Source of the DNA: Sipunculus nudus
Taxonomy: Eukaryota > Annelida > Sipuncula > Golfingiida > Sipunculidae
Assembly (NCBI GenBank): GCA_026874595.1
Contig: CM049315.1
Coordinates: 60,880,889 to 60,944,888, forward strand
Direction: 5' to 3'
DNA length: 64,000 bases
The notes beneath the pieces are model-generated. The model did not search any database. It saw only the letters and a program-made list of their open reading frames with translations, and was not told where the DNA came from. Every line of letters starts with the position of its first letter. Within the stretch, counting starts at the first letter, position 1. A program made the position numbers and the translations under genes. Shown piece after piece: positions 35,130-46,290 of the stretch.

Positions 35130-35339
35130 TGAAAAAGTTGGGCTGATGTGTTTATTATGTGTTTCAGGTAGTTCTCAGGGACCCAGGGCTGATATATACA
35201 AGATGTGTTTCCAGTGATTATCAGGGACGCTGGGCTGATGTATACATGTGTTTCAGGTGGTTCTCAGTGACACTAGGCTGATGTATACAAGATGTGTTTG
35301 AGGTGGTCTGATGACTGATGTTGTGCATGATGTTTTCAG
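35130..35339 (+). repeat. degenerate tandem copies of the transmembrane-exon acceptor (about 45 bp x 5)
   Basis: Copies of gggctgatgtatacaagatg tgtttcag|gtggt lie at 35167, 35214, 35256 and 35302 (last base before the cut); the true site is 35339. Each copy has a T-rich stretch, an AG or near-AG and GTGGT-like exon start, with spacings of 47, 42, 46 and 37. Confidence 0.8.
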
Positions 35340-35786
35340 GTGGTATCCTTTGCCTATTCCTGATTGCCCTGGCTGTTGCTCTACTGGTTCGCTTTTGTCG
35401 AAGAAGACATAGAAAGAAGGCTGCCGGTAAACATAATCATTACATCAGAGGTGACCTTGAGGCTAATCCTAAAGTTAAGATGGATGGCACCTATCAAGCA
35501 GCTAATTCAGTCCCACCGCCTGTACCAGAAAAGCCAGCCTTGTATCGACGAAGCACAGACAGTTCTAATCCAGCCCTAAACAACTTTGACTTCGGAAGAC
35601 ACCATAGTACAGGGGAAGATGTTGACATGAATGGACACCAGCAGTTCCCGAACTTCCGACCACTAAATTCCATGAGCTCTCCAGGCCGGGTGAGAGCGCT
35701 GCCCCCACCTCCACTTGAGGAAACGGACCCTCTCACTAAGGCTCACTGGGATGCCAATAATCCAAACTTTGCACAGAATCATCCAG
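35340..35786 (+). CDS. FAT1: Fat-like cadherin exon j: transmembrane helix and proximal cytoplasmic tail
   Basis: 447 bp, phase 1-1. The acceptor is gatgttttcag and the donor CCAG|gtaccg. With the preceding exon it makes a helix of about 22 residues (IIGIAGGGILCLFLIALAVA...) followed by the stop-transfer sequence RFCRRRHRKK, so the C-terminus is cytoplasmic. The tail has NSVPPPVPEKP (SH3-type PxxP) and LPPPPLEE, an EVH1-like proline run of the kind that in FAT1 recruits Ena/VASP. Near its end, LTKAHWDANNPNF recalls the HWD motif of the last exon. Four degenerate copies of its acceptor lie directly upstream. Confidence 0.94.
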
Positions 35787-36056
35787 GTACCGGCATTTGT
35801 TTTCTTACTCTGTCATTGAATCATATATTTTTATCATTTATTGTTTGTTTTTATGTTGCTGGTTGTGACAGTGTTTTGTGTTATAAATCACTATTTTTAA
35901 ACCTCCTTTTTCATACCCATCAATCTGTAAATGTATTCACTCAATTTACCAACATGTGCACATGATGGTCAGATTAAAAATTGTGAGTCATAAATCTATT
36001 TCCCTATGTCTTTGTTAAGTGTTATAAACTGCATGCCACTTCATTCTATTTGTTAT

Positions 36057-38292
36057 ATTTTAGCTTGGCTTACTGTAAGTCATCTGAGCTATAGCAATGG
36101 CCCTTTTTCCGTCGTCTAGCCATATGTTAACTGGGCATGTTTTGAAACTGTGTGACTTATGAATCCTTAATTCAACATACATTTAGAGATATTCCTGAGT
36201 TTTAATACAACAACAAAAGACTGAGTCCCTGCATTTTTGTTGCATTTGAGAATTAAGGACAATCTTCTATTATCAATTAAGATCTTATTGTTATATTTCA
36301 AGAATGCCTAATATCAAAAGCACTTGTGTTGTTTTGTTCATATTTGGCCTAAGTATTCCTCTACATATTTCTTAATGTACATGCTAGAAATAAGGTCCAT
36401 ATTGATTAATTTGTAGAAGTTTTAAAACCAGAAAAAAATTGTACCATGTCAAACAGCAGGAGAGTCATTTACTCAATCAGTTAGTGACTGTTGAAGAGAG
36501 AGAAGTTTCATCTATAATATAACTACATTTAATTTATAATCAAGTGTACACAAAAATAGATCAAATTTTTGCATTTTTTTATAAGTAATTAGCTCAGATT
36601 TAAAGTTAGTACAATAAACTTTGCCCTACTTTGATAATGGCATATAGGTTTGCTATATTGACTGTTTATCTGATTTCCTTATTATGAACACATATGGAAT
36701 TAAGCCTTTGAATTCTGAAAATTTAAAGCAGTTGATCAAAAAATGTAGCTTTTATTAGGTCCAATTACCCTGTAGTAATCAACCTGTTCATCCATCTGTC
36801 CATCCACAAATTGGTTTCAGGATGATAGCTCCAGTTGGGTTGACAGATTCCCTTCAGACTTTATTCATATATGCCCCATCACTAAAGTAAGAACCCTATT
36901 GTTATTGAGGTTACAAAGTCGAAGGTGATGGTCATAGGACCTACATCTTTTAAAAGCTTGTGGATGCATTTGAAGTAAAACTATTCATCACAAACCTTCA
37001 TTCTTCTACATATGGCTGCCCTGCCAATAGGGGAAGAACCCTTATGATTTTAGGGTTACAAGGTCAGAGGTCAAGGTCACAGGGCCCATCCATCTACAAA
37101 GCAGTTTATGTATGTTAACCAGTTTAGGTTGACAGATTGGCTTTTAACTTAATTTATTAATTATTAATTTCAAACATTTGAAGCTTAAATATTTGACCAA
37201 AACCTTCCATCTTTTACATATGGCTCCCAAATAGGGGAGGATACTGTTGATTTTGAGGTTCTAAGGTCAAGGTCACTGCACTCACTTCTCAAAACAGCTT
37301 GTGGACACATTTTAAGCCAAAGTTTCTATCCCTACTCTTCCATCTTTCACATATGGCTTCCCTGCCAATAGGAGGAGAAAAATTAAAATTTAGGCTGCAA
37401 ATTAAAAGGTCAAGGTCACACAGCCCACATATTGAAAAAGTATAGTTTACATCCAAAATCTTCCAGCTTTCTCGAACTAAAAGGTTATCTAACAATAGGG
37501 CAAGAACTGTTTTGATTGCAACATTGCAAGGTCAAGGTCACAGGACCATCTTTCTGATTTACATGCTGAAGCTTACAGTTTAATACATCACATGTAGCCT
37601 CTGTGCTTGGATGCTCCACTACTTAAATACTGTTTTCAGTCATTTTCTCTGTCTGTAATTGTAATCAGGTCCTTTATCATATTTTTCAAGCATCACTCAG
37701 CCTGCACTGGAATGTGGAAGTCTATAGGCCTTTTGCAGGGCCTTCCTGACCTGTCAGTGTTCTGGTTAAGTCATAATGAGAGAGATGTTACTCCTCATGC
37801 TTGTTACAGTCATCTTTTGTTATGTTGTCAGCTCATCTTACTATAAACCCAGGAACCCCCCCCCCCCCCCCCCTTATTTTTAAGAACATATGAGAAATAC
37901 TTTACCCCTAATTTTAAACTGTTTTGTGAATCTCGACATCACAATAAATTTGTTTTATTTATAGTAGTATACACCATAATGCAACACTTAGCACACCGGT
38001 AAGGAATTTTATTTTCATTAATATTGTGAGTTCATTACCACCAACAGAGATCATAACAGGCTCTCCATCTTTCTTAAAAAATAAAATGTTTTAGGCACTG
38101 TGTGCTTATCTGAGAACTAAGAGAAAGGATACACTTTATATCTACAGCTATATTACCAGATGTAAGTAGCTCCTCCCCTGAATATTTAAAGAATTATATA
38201 AAAGTCAAAATGAACATTATCTCTTTTCAATAAGCTAGAATTATGTAACTATTTTAGGAAGCTGAGCGACGTGACCCATATGTAGTCTTGTT
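36057..38292 (+). mobile_element. family A element with AGGTCA-rich interior, 2.2 kb
   Basis: Begins attttagcttggcttactgt aagtcatctgagctatagc (degenerate 5' end). The interior 36.78-37.6 kb has tandem ~110-bp units with 'caaggtcaaggtcac' and 'catctttcacatatggct'. Then comes a run of C (37857-37874). The end is agctgagcgacgtgacccat atgtagtcttgtt. It lies in the intron before the 66-bp exon. Confidence 0.6.
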
Positions 38293-38333
38293 TTTTGTAT
38301 GGTTATATTATTTTGAGATCTACACTATTTCAG

Positions 38334-38399
38334 ATTATAAGGCCCCAGACAAGTCATTAGGCCCTTATGGTGATGTTCTTGATGATGATGAACTGCAAG
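38334..38399 (+). CDS. FAT1: Fat-like cadherin exon k: 66-bp cytoplasmic exon, probably optional
   Basis: 66 bp, phase 1-1. The acceptor is tacactatttcag and the donor CAAG|gtgatt. It reads DYKAPDKSLGPYGDVLDDD and then ELQG, acidic and consistent with the segment after the proline-rich part of FAT1 (which also has a DY...L-x-P stretch). Its length is a multiple of three and both phases are 1, so it can be kept or skipped without changing frame. It sits 42 bp downstream of the end of a transposable element. Confidence 0.8.
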
Positions 38400-38548
38400 G
38401 TGATTATTTCCTTATTTTGCTTTTTTGATCAGTTGCATTTATATTTTTTAAACCTCAGTATATATTGATGTTGCTATTTCATACTTCAGCATTCATTGTT
38501 CCTTTGAATTGGTTTGGGTTTTACATTGTTCATGATTCTTTAATGTAG

Positions 38549-38566
38549 AAGAATTGTATGCTAAAG
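38549..38566 (+). CDS. FAT1: candidate 18-bp cytoplasmic microexon
   Basis: Eighteen bases between ttctttaatgtag and a donor AAAG|gtaaac, phase 1-1, encoding EELYAK with the split codons. It lies 150 bp behind the 66-bp exon and fits the frame whether or not its neighbours are used. The site sequences are good, but so short an exon can occur by chance. Cassette exons in this part of the tail are known for vertebrate FAT1. Confidence 0.45.
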
Positions 38567-39836
38567 GTAAACATGATCTTAGTTGTTGAATGATGCAGTT
38601 TTTAGGGATAGTACTGTTGATGAGACTGTCACATTCCCCATCAGGGTTCCCAGTTTATCTTTCAAAGTTCCAGCCAGATTCTGCACAGCCTATGTAGCAG
38701 TGGTTTGGTTTGAAGCACTATATTAAGGAAATAATGTTACCATGAAATTTCATACCAAACCTTGAACCAGATCACTCTGACCTTGTCCCTATTAGATATT
38801 AATCAAAAGGAATGTTCTCTTATATATGCTCTGAATATAACAGTGGGGACCAAATGGGACTGGTTAGTTTTCCCCTTCTGCTGTAACTGACAGAGGGGAA
38901 ACATGAACTTCTTCATTATCTGCACTTAGTGCTTGATAGTGAGATAGAAAAGGGAGTTAATGCTGCAGCCTGTTTTATGAAATTTGATCAACTCCTGCTG
39001 CAACCTGGATAACAGACATCCATCTGATCCTTTTTGGAAAATATACACAGTTACATATATATAAAAACATCATGCAAATCATTATAGTAAGGAAATCCCT
39101 TTTATCTTTACAATTTCTTATTACAAATTTTTAGCCTCTCATTTCCTTATAATATGCTGTTGCTCAGCCCATCCAAAATGCTACAACTAGTGGCAGCATT
39201 TGTAATGGCTTATCCGCATACTAATGAAAGTGTCAACTGAGCATCATGATCCTTGGGTCACTTGGTTAAATAATCTTGTTATTTGAGGCTCTGTTGTTAA
39301 GTAGTTATGAAGAGGTACTTTATCACTATTAGCACCTGGCCCTCTGCTGCTTGGTGCAGTGTATGACCTTGTCCAATGGGCCACTCACAATTTCTACCAC
39401 TTTATTGTCTTCTTCATGGAAACATGCTGAAAAACTTTTAGGTCTGATCAGAGCCCAGTTTGTGTTAGCCACATAGCTCAGATTAACATAATTCTTTCAG
39501 TCTAACCATGTAGTTCATTAGTACTTTTTTCATACCTGAAGCACTACACTGTATTGATGCAACCACTTCTATTACAGAGCATTATTTGCATGTCTCCCAG
39601 GAACAATTAACAGATCGTCTGTGATTTAAATGTCAGATTCAAAAGTTGAATGAAGACCTACGTCATAATGACGTCAAGCTGACCAACCATTTGGCAGGAT
39701 TGGTCTTCACTGTTATGTACATTTATATAACTTTATTTTTAGGGGGGTGGGGCAGGGAGACATGCATGTAATGTGAGTGATGACAGCCTGTCTCTGTGCT
39801 GTGTAGGTTTAAATACATGTCTTCATTTTCATGCAG
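38567..39836 (+). other. intron between candidate microexons
   Basis: Mostly unique. About 39228-39268 is a degenerate family A 3' end (caactgagcatcatgatcct tgggtcacttgg). Nothing else is recognised. Confidence 0.45.
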
Positions 39837-39860
39837 CACGTAAGCGTGGAGCCTATAAAG
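39837..39860 (+). CDS. FAT1: candidate 24-bp cytoplasmic microexon
   Basis: Twenty-four bases between a strong acceptor (cttcattttcatgcag) and the donor AAAG|gtatag, phase 1-1. With the carried base it reads ARKRGAYK, a small basic insert. It fits the frame of all its neighbours. Use in mRNA is inferred only from splice sites, phase and length. Confidence 0.45.
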
Positions 39861-40482
39861 GTATAGTGACACGGACGTAGATGTGTAGTGTGATGTGCCT
39901 TGCTCCTGTACTTGTTAATCCTACCAATTTGCATGACACTGAGCCAGCCAACCCTAATCTGTACCATCCCCCTTCCCCGGGAGAAGTCATGTAACATTCA
40001 AACATATATCAGTCTAACAGAATGCTGTTAATGTTAATGTTCAGCATTAAATATGACCACATTGTTTATTGAAGGAGACACGGCAGCATTCTGTATATGT
40101 TCGGGGGAGTATAGATTCTGGTTGGGCAGGCTGAAGTACAGCATGATACATACTATATGGATGCTATATGGTGCCATTAGGTACTGGTCTTTCAGGTCTT
40201 GTTGTCATGAGGGATCTCAACAAAATTGTTTCCTCTTTCTCTGACCTTTGGATGCACATTTGTAAAAATGTTTCATGCATGCTGTATATTCTACATTTAC
40301 TCAGAAAACTGGCCCTGCATCATGAGTTGGACTGATAATAAGATGTGTAATACTTGTTTTTAAATTGTCTTATATGTGAATGAAGCTTCCAGTTTGTTTA
40401 TGCTGTGGATTACAAGGAAAAATAATAGATTGAAAACCCCTTACTTTCTTAATGACCATTAGTCACTATATATATATGTATA

Positions 40483-41273
40483 CAGTCGAGCCCACTTTTT
40501 GTCATATCGGTTAATAGAAAATCCCGTATATTGTCACATAAATCCAAAATCCCAAACCGTTTCCTATATAAACAATGGTAAACCTGACCATTTAATATCA
40601 TGGAATATTGTCATAATCTTATTTATTGTCATGCTTGGAATCCTTGGCAGTGATACCAGTTCGCAGTTAATATGACATCAAAGGCCGACACGGCAATCAA
40701 CGAGGCCAAGAGCCTGAAATCCCCTTTAAGGGTCCACAAAAAGCTGAAGGTTTTGTGAGCACTGGAGGAGAAACCCGGTCCAAAACCTACATCGCCGCGA
40801 AACTTAAGAATGTTGACAATGGCTTGACGATGCCCGCTCCCTGAACAGTCCTATCATAACAACGATCATGGAAGTTTGAGTCACTAATAAGACATCTGGA
40901 AAATAAGGCGCAATTGTCGGGAATGAATTATCTAGTAAAATAGTTTGCCTGAGCATAACGTTGTAACTGTGCCGCATATTTCCATACATTTGACCTCATG
41001 ACCCAGACGATAGGTCTCTTTCTGTTGGCAAGTCGGATTGTTGTCAGTTAATGCAGTGTGCGGCACAAAACTAACAGGAAATAAGGTGCTCATAAACGTA
41101 ATTTGATATGCTGTTGTGCTATAAAAATATTCATAAACGTTTTTAATTTGAGATCTTACGCTTCTTTAATGACTCTAAAGGACATCAATGTTGTAGCCCG
41201 CATAATATCTCATCCCAGTTATTATCATAATTTAGGCATGCACCACCGACATGATAATAAGCGGGCTTGACTG
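40483..41273. mobile_element. second Tigger/pogo-like TIR element, 0.8 kb, defective
   Basis: Left end CAGTCGAGCCCACTTTTTGT and right end ATAAGCGGGCTTGACTG are imperfect inverted repeats flanked by TA. On the + strand near 40741-40783 the broken frame KLKVL-stop-ALEEKPG looks like a decayed pogo-type N-terminal domain. No intact gene is present. Confidence 0.55.
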
Positions 41274-41576
41274 TATATCACTTTTGATATGCCAAAAATT
41301 GTTATCAAATATGCTATACTCATGAATACTCAGGAATTTCTAAAATTTTTTTCTGCATGTCATTCACTGAAAAACTTTCGCACTGAACAACTTTCTTATG
41401 TGCTTTCTGAAGCATCAATGTAAACTTGTTGATTTTTTCTCTGCATCTTGAAGGAAAAGCATGATGCATGTCAATACAAATCCTCCTCCAAAATAAGGGT
41501 TGATTGATGCAAATTGATATAATAACATAGAAAATATGATAAACAAATCATCAACCATCAACACTAAGTTTAACAG

Positions 41577-41762
41577 GGCCTGGACAGTTGAGAGGTGAAA
41601 AGCTCAACTGTCTCTGCAGGAGACCAGAACACATTGCCCTGCATGGCTATGAAAGTATAGAGACCATGGAATGTAACTAGGAAAGGGGCAGTGGAACAGA
41701 CTGGTTATAATAACTGTTTGTTTGATCCATGTAGAATAAATAACATTCAAATAAAGTTTAAT
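41577..41762 (+). mobile_element. tRNA-derived SINE-like element, copy 1
   Basis: Starts ggcctggacagttgagaggt and ends in an A-rich tail (gaataaataacattcaaata aagttta). It shares layout and end with the copy at 42717 but has a poorer B box. Confidence 0.4.
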
Positions 41763-42060
41763 TTCCACACATGGATGAGGTCTGATCTACAAACAGCTTG
41801 TCCAGCAAGATTTATGAACATGTTTACACTGCCTGCATTATGTGTATCACTTCAGTAGCACTGGGCTTAAAAGCATGGCAATGCCCTCCCAGAAACTGGA
41901 AATTAGGTTGGCTTTGCCCTTTAGACAACTACATGAGCTGTTAGCTAATGTGAGATAAGACCTAAAGTAGAATTAATTAAACTGTAGGTGACTTTTTAAA
42001 AAAAAATACTGTATTCAACATAATAAGCATCTCAGCTGTAATAAGCACCTCCATGGATTT

Positions 42061-42140
42061 TTATACGCCCGTCTTATGCCGAGAGTATTATGGTTTATCC
42101 AATACACACCGTCGGTCCGTTAACTTTTAGTGTCGTCGCT
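42061..42140. mobile_element. fragment of an unclassified interspersed repeat
   Basis: atacgcccgtcttatgccga followed by gtattatggtttatccaata and ccgtcggtccgtt. GC-rich for its surroundings and resembles the start of a repeat type common in bivalve introns; only a fragment remains. Confidence 0.3.
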
Positions 42141-42167
42141 ATAACTTACCGCAGTTTCGATGGATTT

Positions 42168-42250
42168 TAGCTTGGATTAATTTGATTGTTGATTTTGTTA
42201 GCATGGATTAATTTGATTGTGTATTTTTTAGCGTTGATTAATTTGATTTC
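42168..42250 (+). repeat. 33-bp unit x about 3 upstream of a microexon acceptor
   Basis: ttagcatggattaatttgat tgtgtatttt occurs three times with changes (42171, 42200, 42232), ending ~20 bp before the acceptor of the GC-donor microexon. Confidence 0.7.
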
Positions 42251-42268
42251 ATGTTTCCTTGCATGCAG

Positions 42269-42292
42269 AGGGAAGTGTAACACATAGTGAAG
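42269..42292 (+). CDS. FAT1: candidate 24-bp microexon with a GC donor
   Basis: Twenty-four bases, phase 1-1, between catgtttccttgcatgcag and the donor GAAG|gcaagt. The latter is the classical consensus of GC-AG introns. It encodes EGSVTHSE with split codons. GC donors are rare and often regulated, which would suit a cassette exon. A 33-bp unit is repeated about three times directly upstream of the acceptor. It could be a chance match. Confidence 0.42.
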
Positions 42293-42716
42293 GCAAGTTT
42301 TATTTTCCCCATGCCTGTTTCTGCAATATTTCTACTTCAGCTAATCAGATTGTGTGAACTGTGCCTTGGTTTGGGGTGGTTTATACCTATGTATATAACT
42401 CATTTTAACCTTAGAGCCAGGGAGTTATTTGCAGTTCAAAAAAGAATCAGTAAAACAAATAGATGACAAGATTTGATAAAAAAAAACCTGGTTACAGTGG
42501 TTTTGGTAAATCAATTGTACACTTTCTCATAAAACACCTGTGAGCCAGGGCAGATTCAGTTGGAGCACAGAGGTGCTTTCAACCCCCCCCCCCCCCCCCC
42601 AAAAAAAAGGGAAATTCAAAAATATATGCTTATTATCAAAAAGTAGAGCCTGACTTTGTATCTTGCACCGTTTTACTCCATCATCTGCATGCATGATTTA
42701 TATATACAGTCTACAG

Positions 42717-42942
42717 AGGCCTGGGCAGGCGAGTGGTGAAAGGCTTGGCTCTCTCTGCTGGCAAGCCAGGTTCAATTGCTGGCGTTGCTATGAGAATTGG
42801 CTTTAGTAGCCTGTTCAAGTTTGTTGGTTTTCTTGGGGTACCCCTAAAGACTACCAAACACCACTTTCACAACCAATTCCGAGTGCCTCGTATTAGCTAT
42901 AATAACAAGTTGTAGAATCCATTTTAAATAAATAAAGTTTAC
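42717..42942 (+). mobile_element. tRNA-derived SINE-like element, copy 2
   Basis: The first ~65 bases look tRNA-like: GGCAGGCGAGTGGTGAAAGG as A-box region and GGTTCAATTGCTGG as B box at the right spacing. It ends ttttaaataaataaagttta. It lies directly before the 58-bp array. Confidence 0.5.
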
Positions 42943-43019
42943 AGTTTATGTAGTCTACAAGTACTCCCAGCACACTTTTTGTTTACCTGAGCCAGGGTGC
43001 TCAGCCCGCCTGTCCTAAG

Positions 43020-46000
43020 ATCCTCTATCAGCCTTTGCTGTGAGCTATCACCATGGTACAGCAGCAATGACCTTGTTACCCTCCATCCAGCAATGCTGTG
43101 AGCTATCACCGTAGCAGCAGTGACCTTGTTACCCTCCATCCAGCAATGCTGTGAGCTATCACCGTTGGTACAGCAGCAATGACCTTGTTACCCTCCATCC
43201 AGCAAAGCTGTGAGCTACCACCATGGTGCAGCAGAAATGACCTTATAACCCTCCATCCAGCTATGCTGTGAGCTACCACCATGGTACAGCAGCAATGACC
43301 TTGTAACCCTCCATCCAGCAAAGCTGTGAGCTACCACCATGGTACAGCAGCAATGACCTTGTAACCCTCCATCCAGCAAAGCTGTGAGCTACCACCATGG
43401 TACAGCAGCAATGACCTTGTAACCCTCCATCCAGCAATGCTGTGAGCTACCACCATGGTACAGCAGCAATGACCTTGTAACCCTCCATCCAGCAAAGCTG
43501 TGAGCTACCACCATGGTGCAGCAGCAATGACCTTGTAACCCTCCATCCAGCAAAGCTGTGAGCTACCACCATGGTACAGCAGCAATGACCTTGTAACCCT
43601 CCATCCAGCAAAGCTGTGAGCTACCACCATGGTGCAGCAGAAATGACCTTATAACCCTCCATCCAGCAATGCTGTGAGCTATCACCGTTGGTACAGCAGC
43701 AATGACCTTGTAACCCTCCATCCAGCTATGCTGTGAGCTACCACCATGGTACAGCAGCAATGACCTTGTAACCCTCCATCCAGCAATGCTGTGAGCTATC
43801 ACCGTTGGTACAGCAGCAATGACCTTGTAACCCTCCATCCAGCTATGCTGTGAGCTACCACCATGGTACAGCAGCAATGACCTTGTAACCCTCCATCCAG
43901 CAAAGCTGTGAGCTACCACCATGGTACAGCAGCAATGACCTTGTAACCCTCCATCCAGCAATGCTGTGAGCTACCACCATGGTGCAGCAGCAATGACCTT
44001 GTTACCCTCCATCCAGCAATGCTGTGAGCTATCACCGTTGGTGCAGCAGCAATGACCTTGTAAACCCTCCATCCAGCTATGCTGTGAGCTACCACCATGG
44101 TACAGCAGCAATGACCTTGTAACCCTCCATCCAGCAATGCTGTGAGCTACCACCATGGTACAGCAGCAATGACCTTGTAACCCTCCATCCAGCAAAGCTG
44201 TGAGCTACCACCATGGTACAGCAGCAATGACCTTGTAACCCTCCATCCAGGAAAGCTGTGAGCTACCACCATGGTACAGCAGCAATGACCTTGTTACCCT
44301 CCATCCAGCAATGCTGTGAGCTACCACCATGGTACAGCAGCAATGACCTTGTAACCCTCCATCCAGCAAAGCTGTGAGCTACCACCATGGTACAGCAGCA
44401 ATGACCTTGTTACCCTCCATCCAGCAATGCTGTGAGCTACCACCATGGTGCAGCAGCAATGACCTTGTTACCCTCCATCCAGCAATGCTGTGAGCTACCA
44501 CCATGGTACAGCAGCAATGACCTTATTACCCTCCATCCAGCAATGCTGTGAGCTACCACCATGGTGCAGCAGCAATGACCTTGTTACCCTCCATCCAGCA
44601 AAGCTGTGAGCTACCACCATGGTACAGCAGCAATGACCTTGTTACCCTCCATCCAGCAAAGCTGTGAGCTACCACCATGGTACAGCAGCAATGACCTTGT
44701 TACCCTCCATCCAGCAATGCTGTGAGCTACCACCATGGTACAGCAGCAATGACCTTGTTACCCTCCATCCAGCAATGCTGTGAGCTACCACCATGGTGCA
44801 GCAGCAATGACCTTGTTACCCTCCATCCAGCAATGCTGTGAGCTACCACCATGGTACAGCAGCAATGACCTTGTAACCCTCCATCCAGCAAAGCTGTGAG
44901 CTACCACCATGGTACAGCAGCAATGACCTTGTTACCCTCCATCCAGCAATGCTGTGAGCTACCACCATGGTGCAGCAGCAATGACCTTGTTACCCTCCAT
45001 CCAGCAATGCTGTGAGCTACCACCATGGTACAGCAGCAATGACCTTGTAACCCTCCATCCAGCAAAGCTGTGAGCTACCACCATGGTACAGCAGCAATGA
45101 CCTTGTTACCCTCCATCCAGCAAAGCTGTGAGCTACCACCATGGTACAGCAGCAATGACCTTGTAACCCTCCATCCAGCAAAGCTGTGAGCTACCACCAT
45201 GGTACAGCAGCAATGACCTTGTAACCCTCCATCCAGCAAAGCTGTGAGCTACCACCATGGTACAGCAGCAATGACCTTGTTACCCTCCATCCAGCAATGC
45301 TGTGAGCTACCACCATGGTACAGCAGCAATGACCTTGTTACCCTCCATCCAGCAATGCTGTGAGCTACCACCATGGTGCAGCAGCAATGACCTTGTAACC
45401 CTCCATCCAGCTATGCTGTGAGCTACCACCATGGTACAGCAGCAATGACCTTGTAACCCTCCATCCAGCAATGCTGTGAGCTATCACCGTTGGTACAGCA
45501 GCAATGACCTTGTAACCCTCCATCCAGCTATGCTGTGAGCTACCACCATGGTACAGCAGCAATGACCTTGTAACCCTCCATCCAGCAAAGCTGTGAGCTA
45601 CCACCATGGTACAGCAGCAATGACCTTGTAACCCTCCATCCAGCAATGCTGTGAGCTACCACCATGGTGCAGCAGCAATGACCTTGTTACCCTCCATCCA
45701 GCAATGCTGTGAGCTATCACCGTTGGTGCAGCAGCAATGACCTTGTAACCCTCCATCCAGCAATGCTGTGAGCTATCACCGTTGGTGCAGCAGCAATGAC
45801 CTTGTAACCCTCCATACAGCAATGCTGTGAGCTACCACCATGGTACAGCAGCAATGACCTTGTTACCCTCCATCCAGCAAAGCTGTGAGCTACCACCATG
45901 GTACAGCAGCAATGACCTTGTAACCCTCCATCCAGCAATGCTGTGAGCTACCACCATGGTACAGCAGCAATGACCTTGTTACCCTCCATCCAGCAATGCT

Positions 46001-46290
46001 GTGAGCTACCACCATGGTACAGCAGCAATGACCTTGTAACCCTCCATCCAGCAAAGCTGTGAGCTACCACCATGGTACAGCAGCAATGACCTTGTTACCC
46101 TCCATCCAGCAAAGCTGTGAGCTACCACCATGGTACAGCAGCAATGACCTTGTAACCCTCCATCCAGCAATGCTGTGAGCTACCACCATGGTACAGCAGC
46201 AATGACCTTGTAACCCTCCATCCAGGAAAGCTGTGAGCTACCACCATGGTACAGCAGCAATGACCTTGTTACCCTCCATCCAGCAATTTT
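43020..46290 (+). repeat. 58-bp minisatellite, about 56 copies
   Basis: The unit contains CTGTGAGCTACCACCATGGT, acagcagcaatgaccttgta and accctccatccagcaa. The main variants are 'ctatcaccgttgg' versus 'ctaccaccatgg' and 'gcaaagctg', 'gcaatgctg' or 'gctatgctg', which recur in blocks (43.7-43.9 kb is echoed at 45.4-45.6 kb). Since 58 is not a multiple of three, every frame runs through it on the minus strand; these are not proteins. Confidence 0.97.

Noticed and set aside
43106-45938. Minus-strand frames (MLDGGLQGHCCCTMVV…)
   Set aside because: A 58-bp unit cycles through all frames; the same peptide in all three frames shows it is a repeat artefact.
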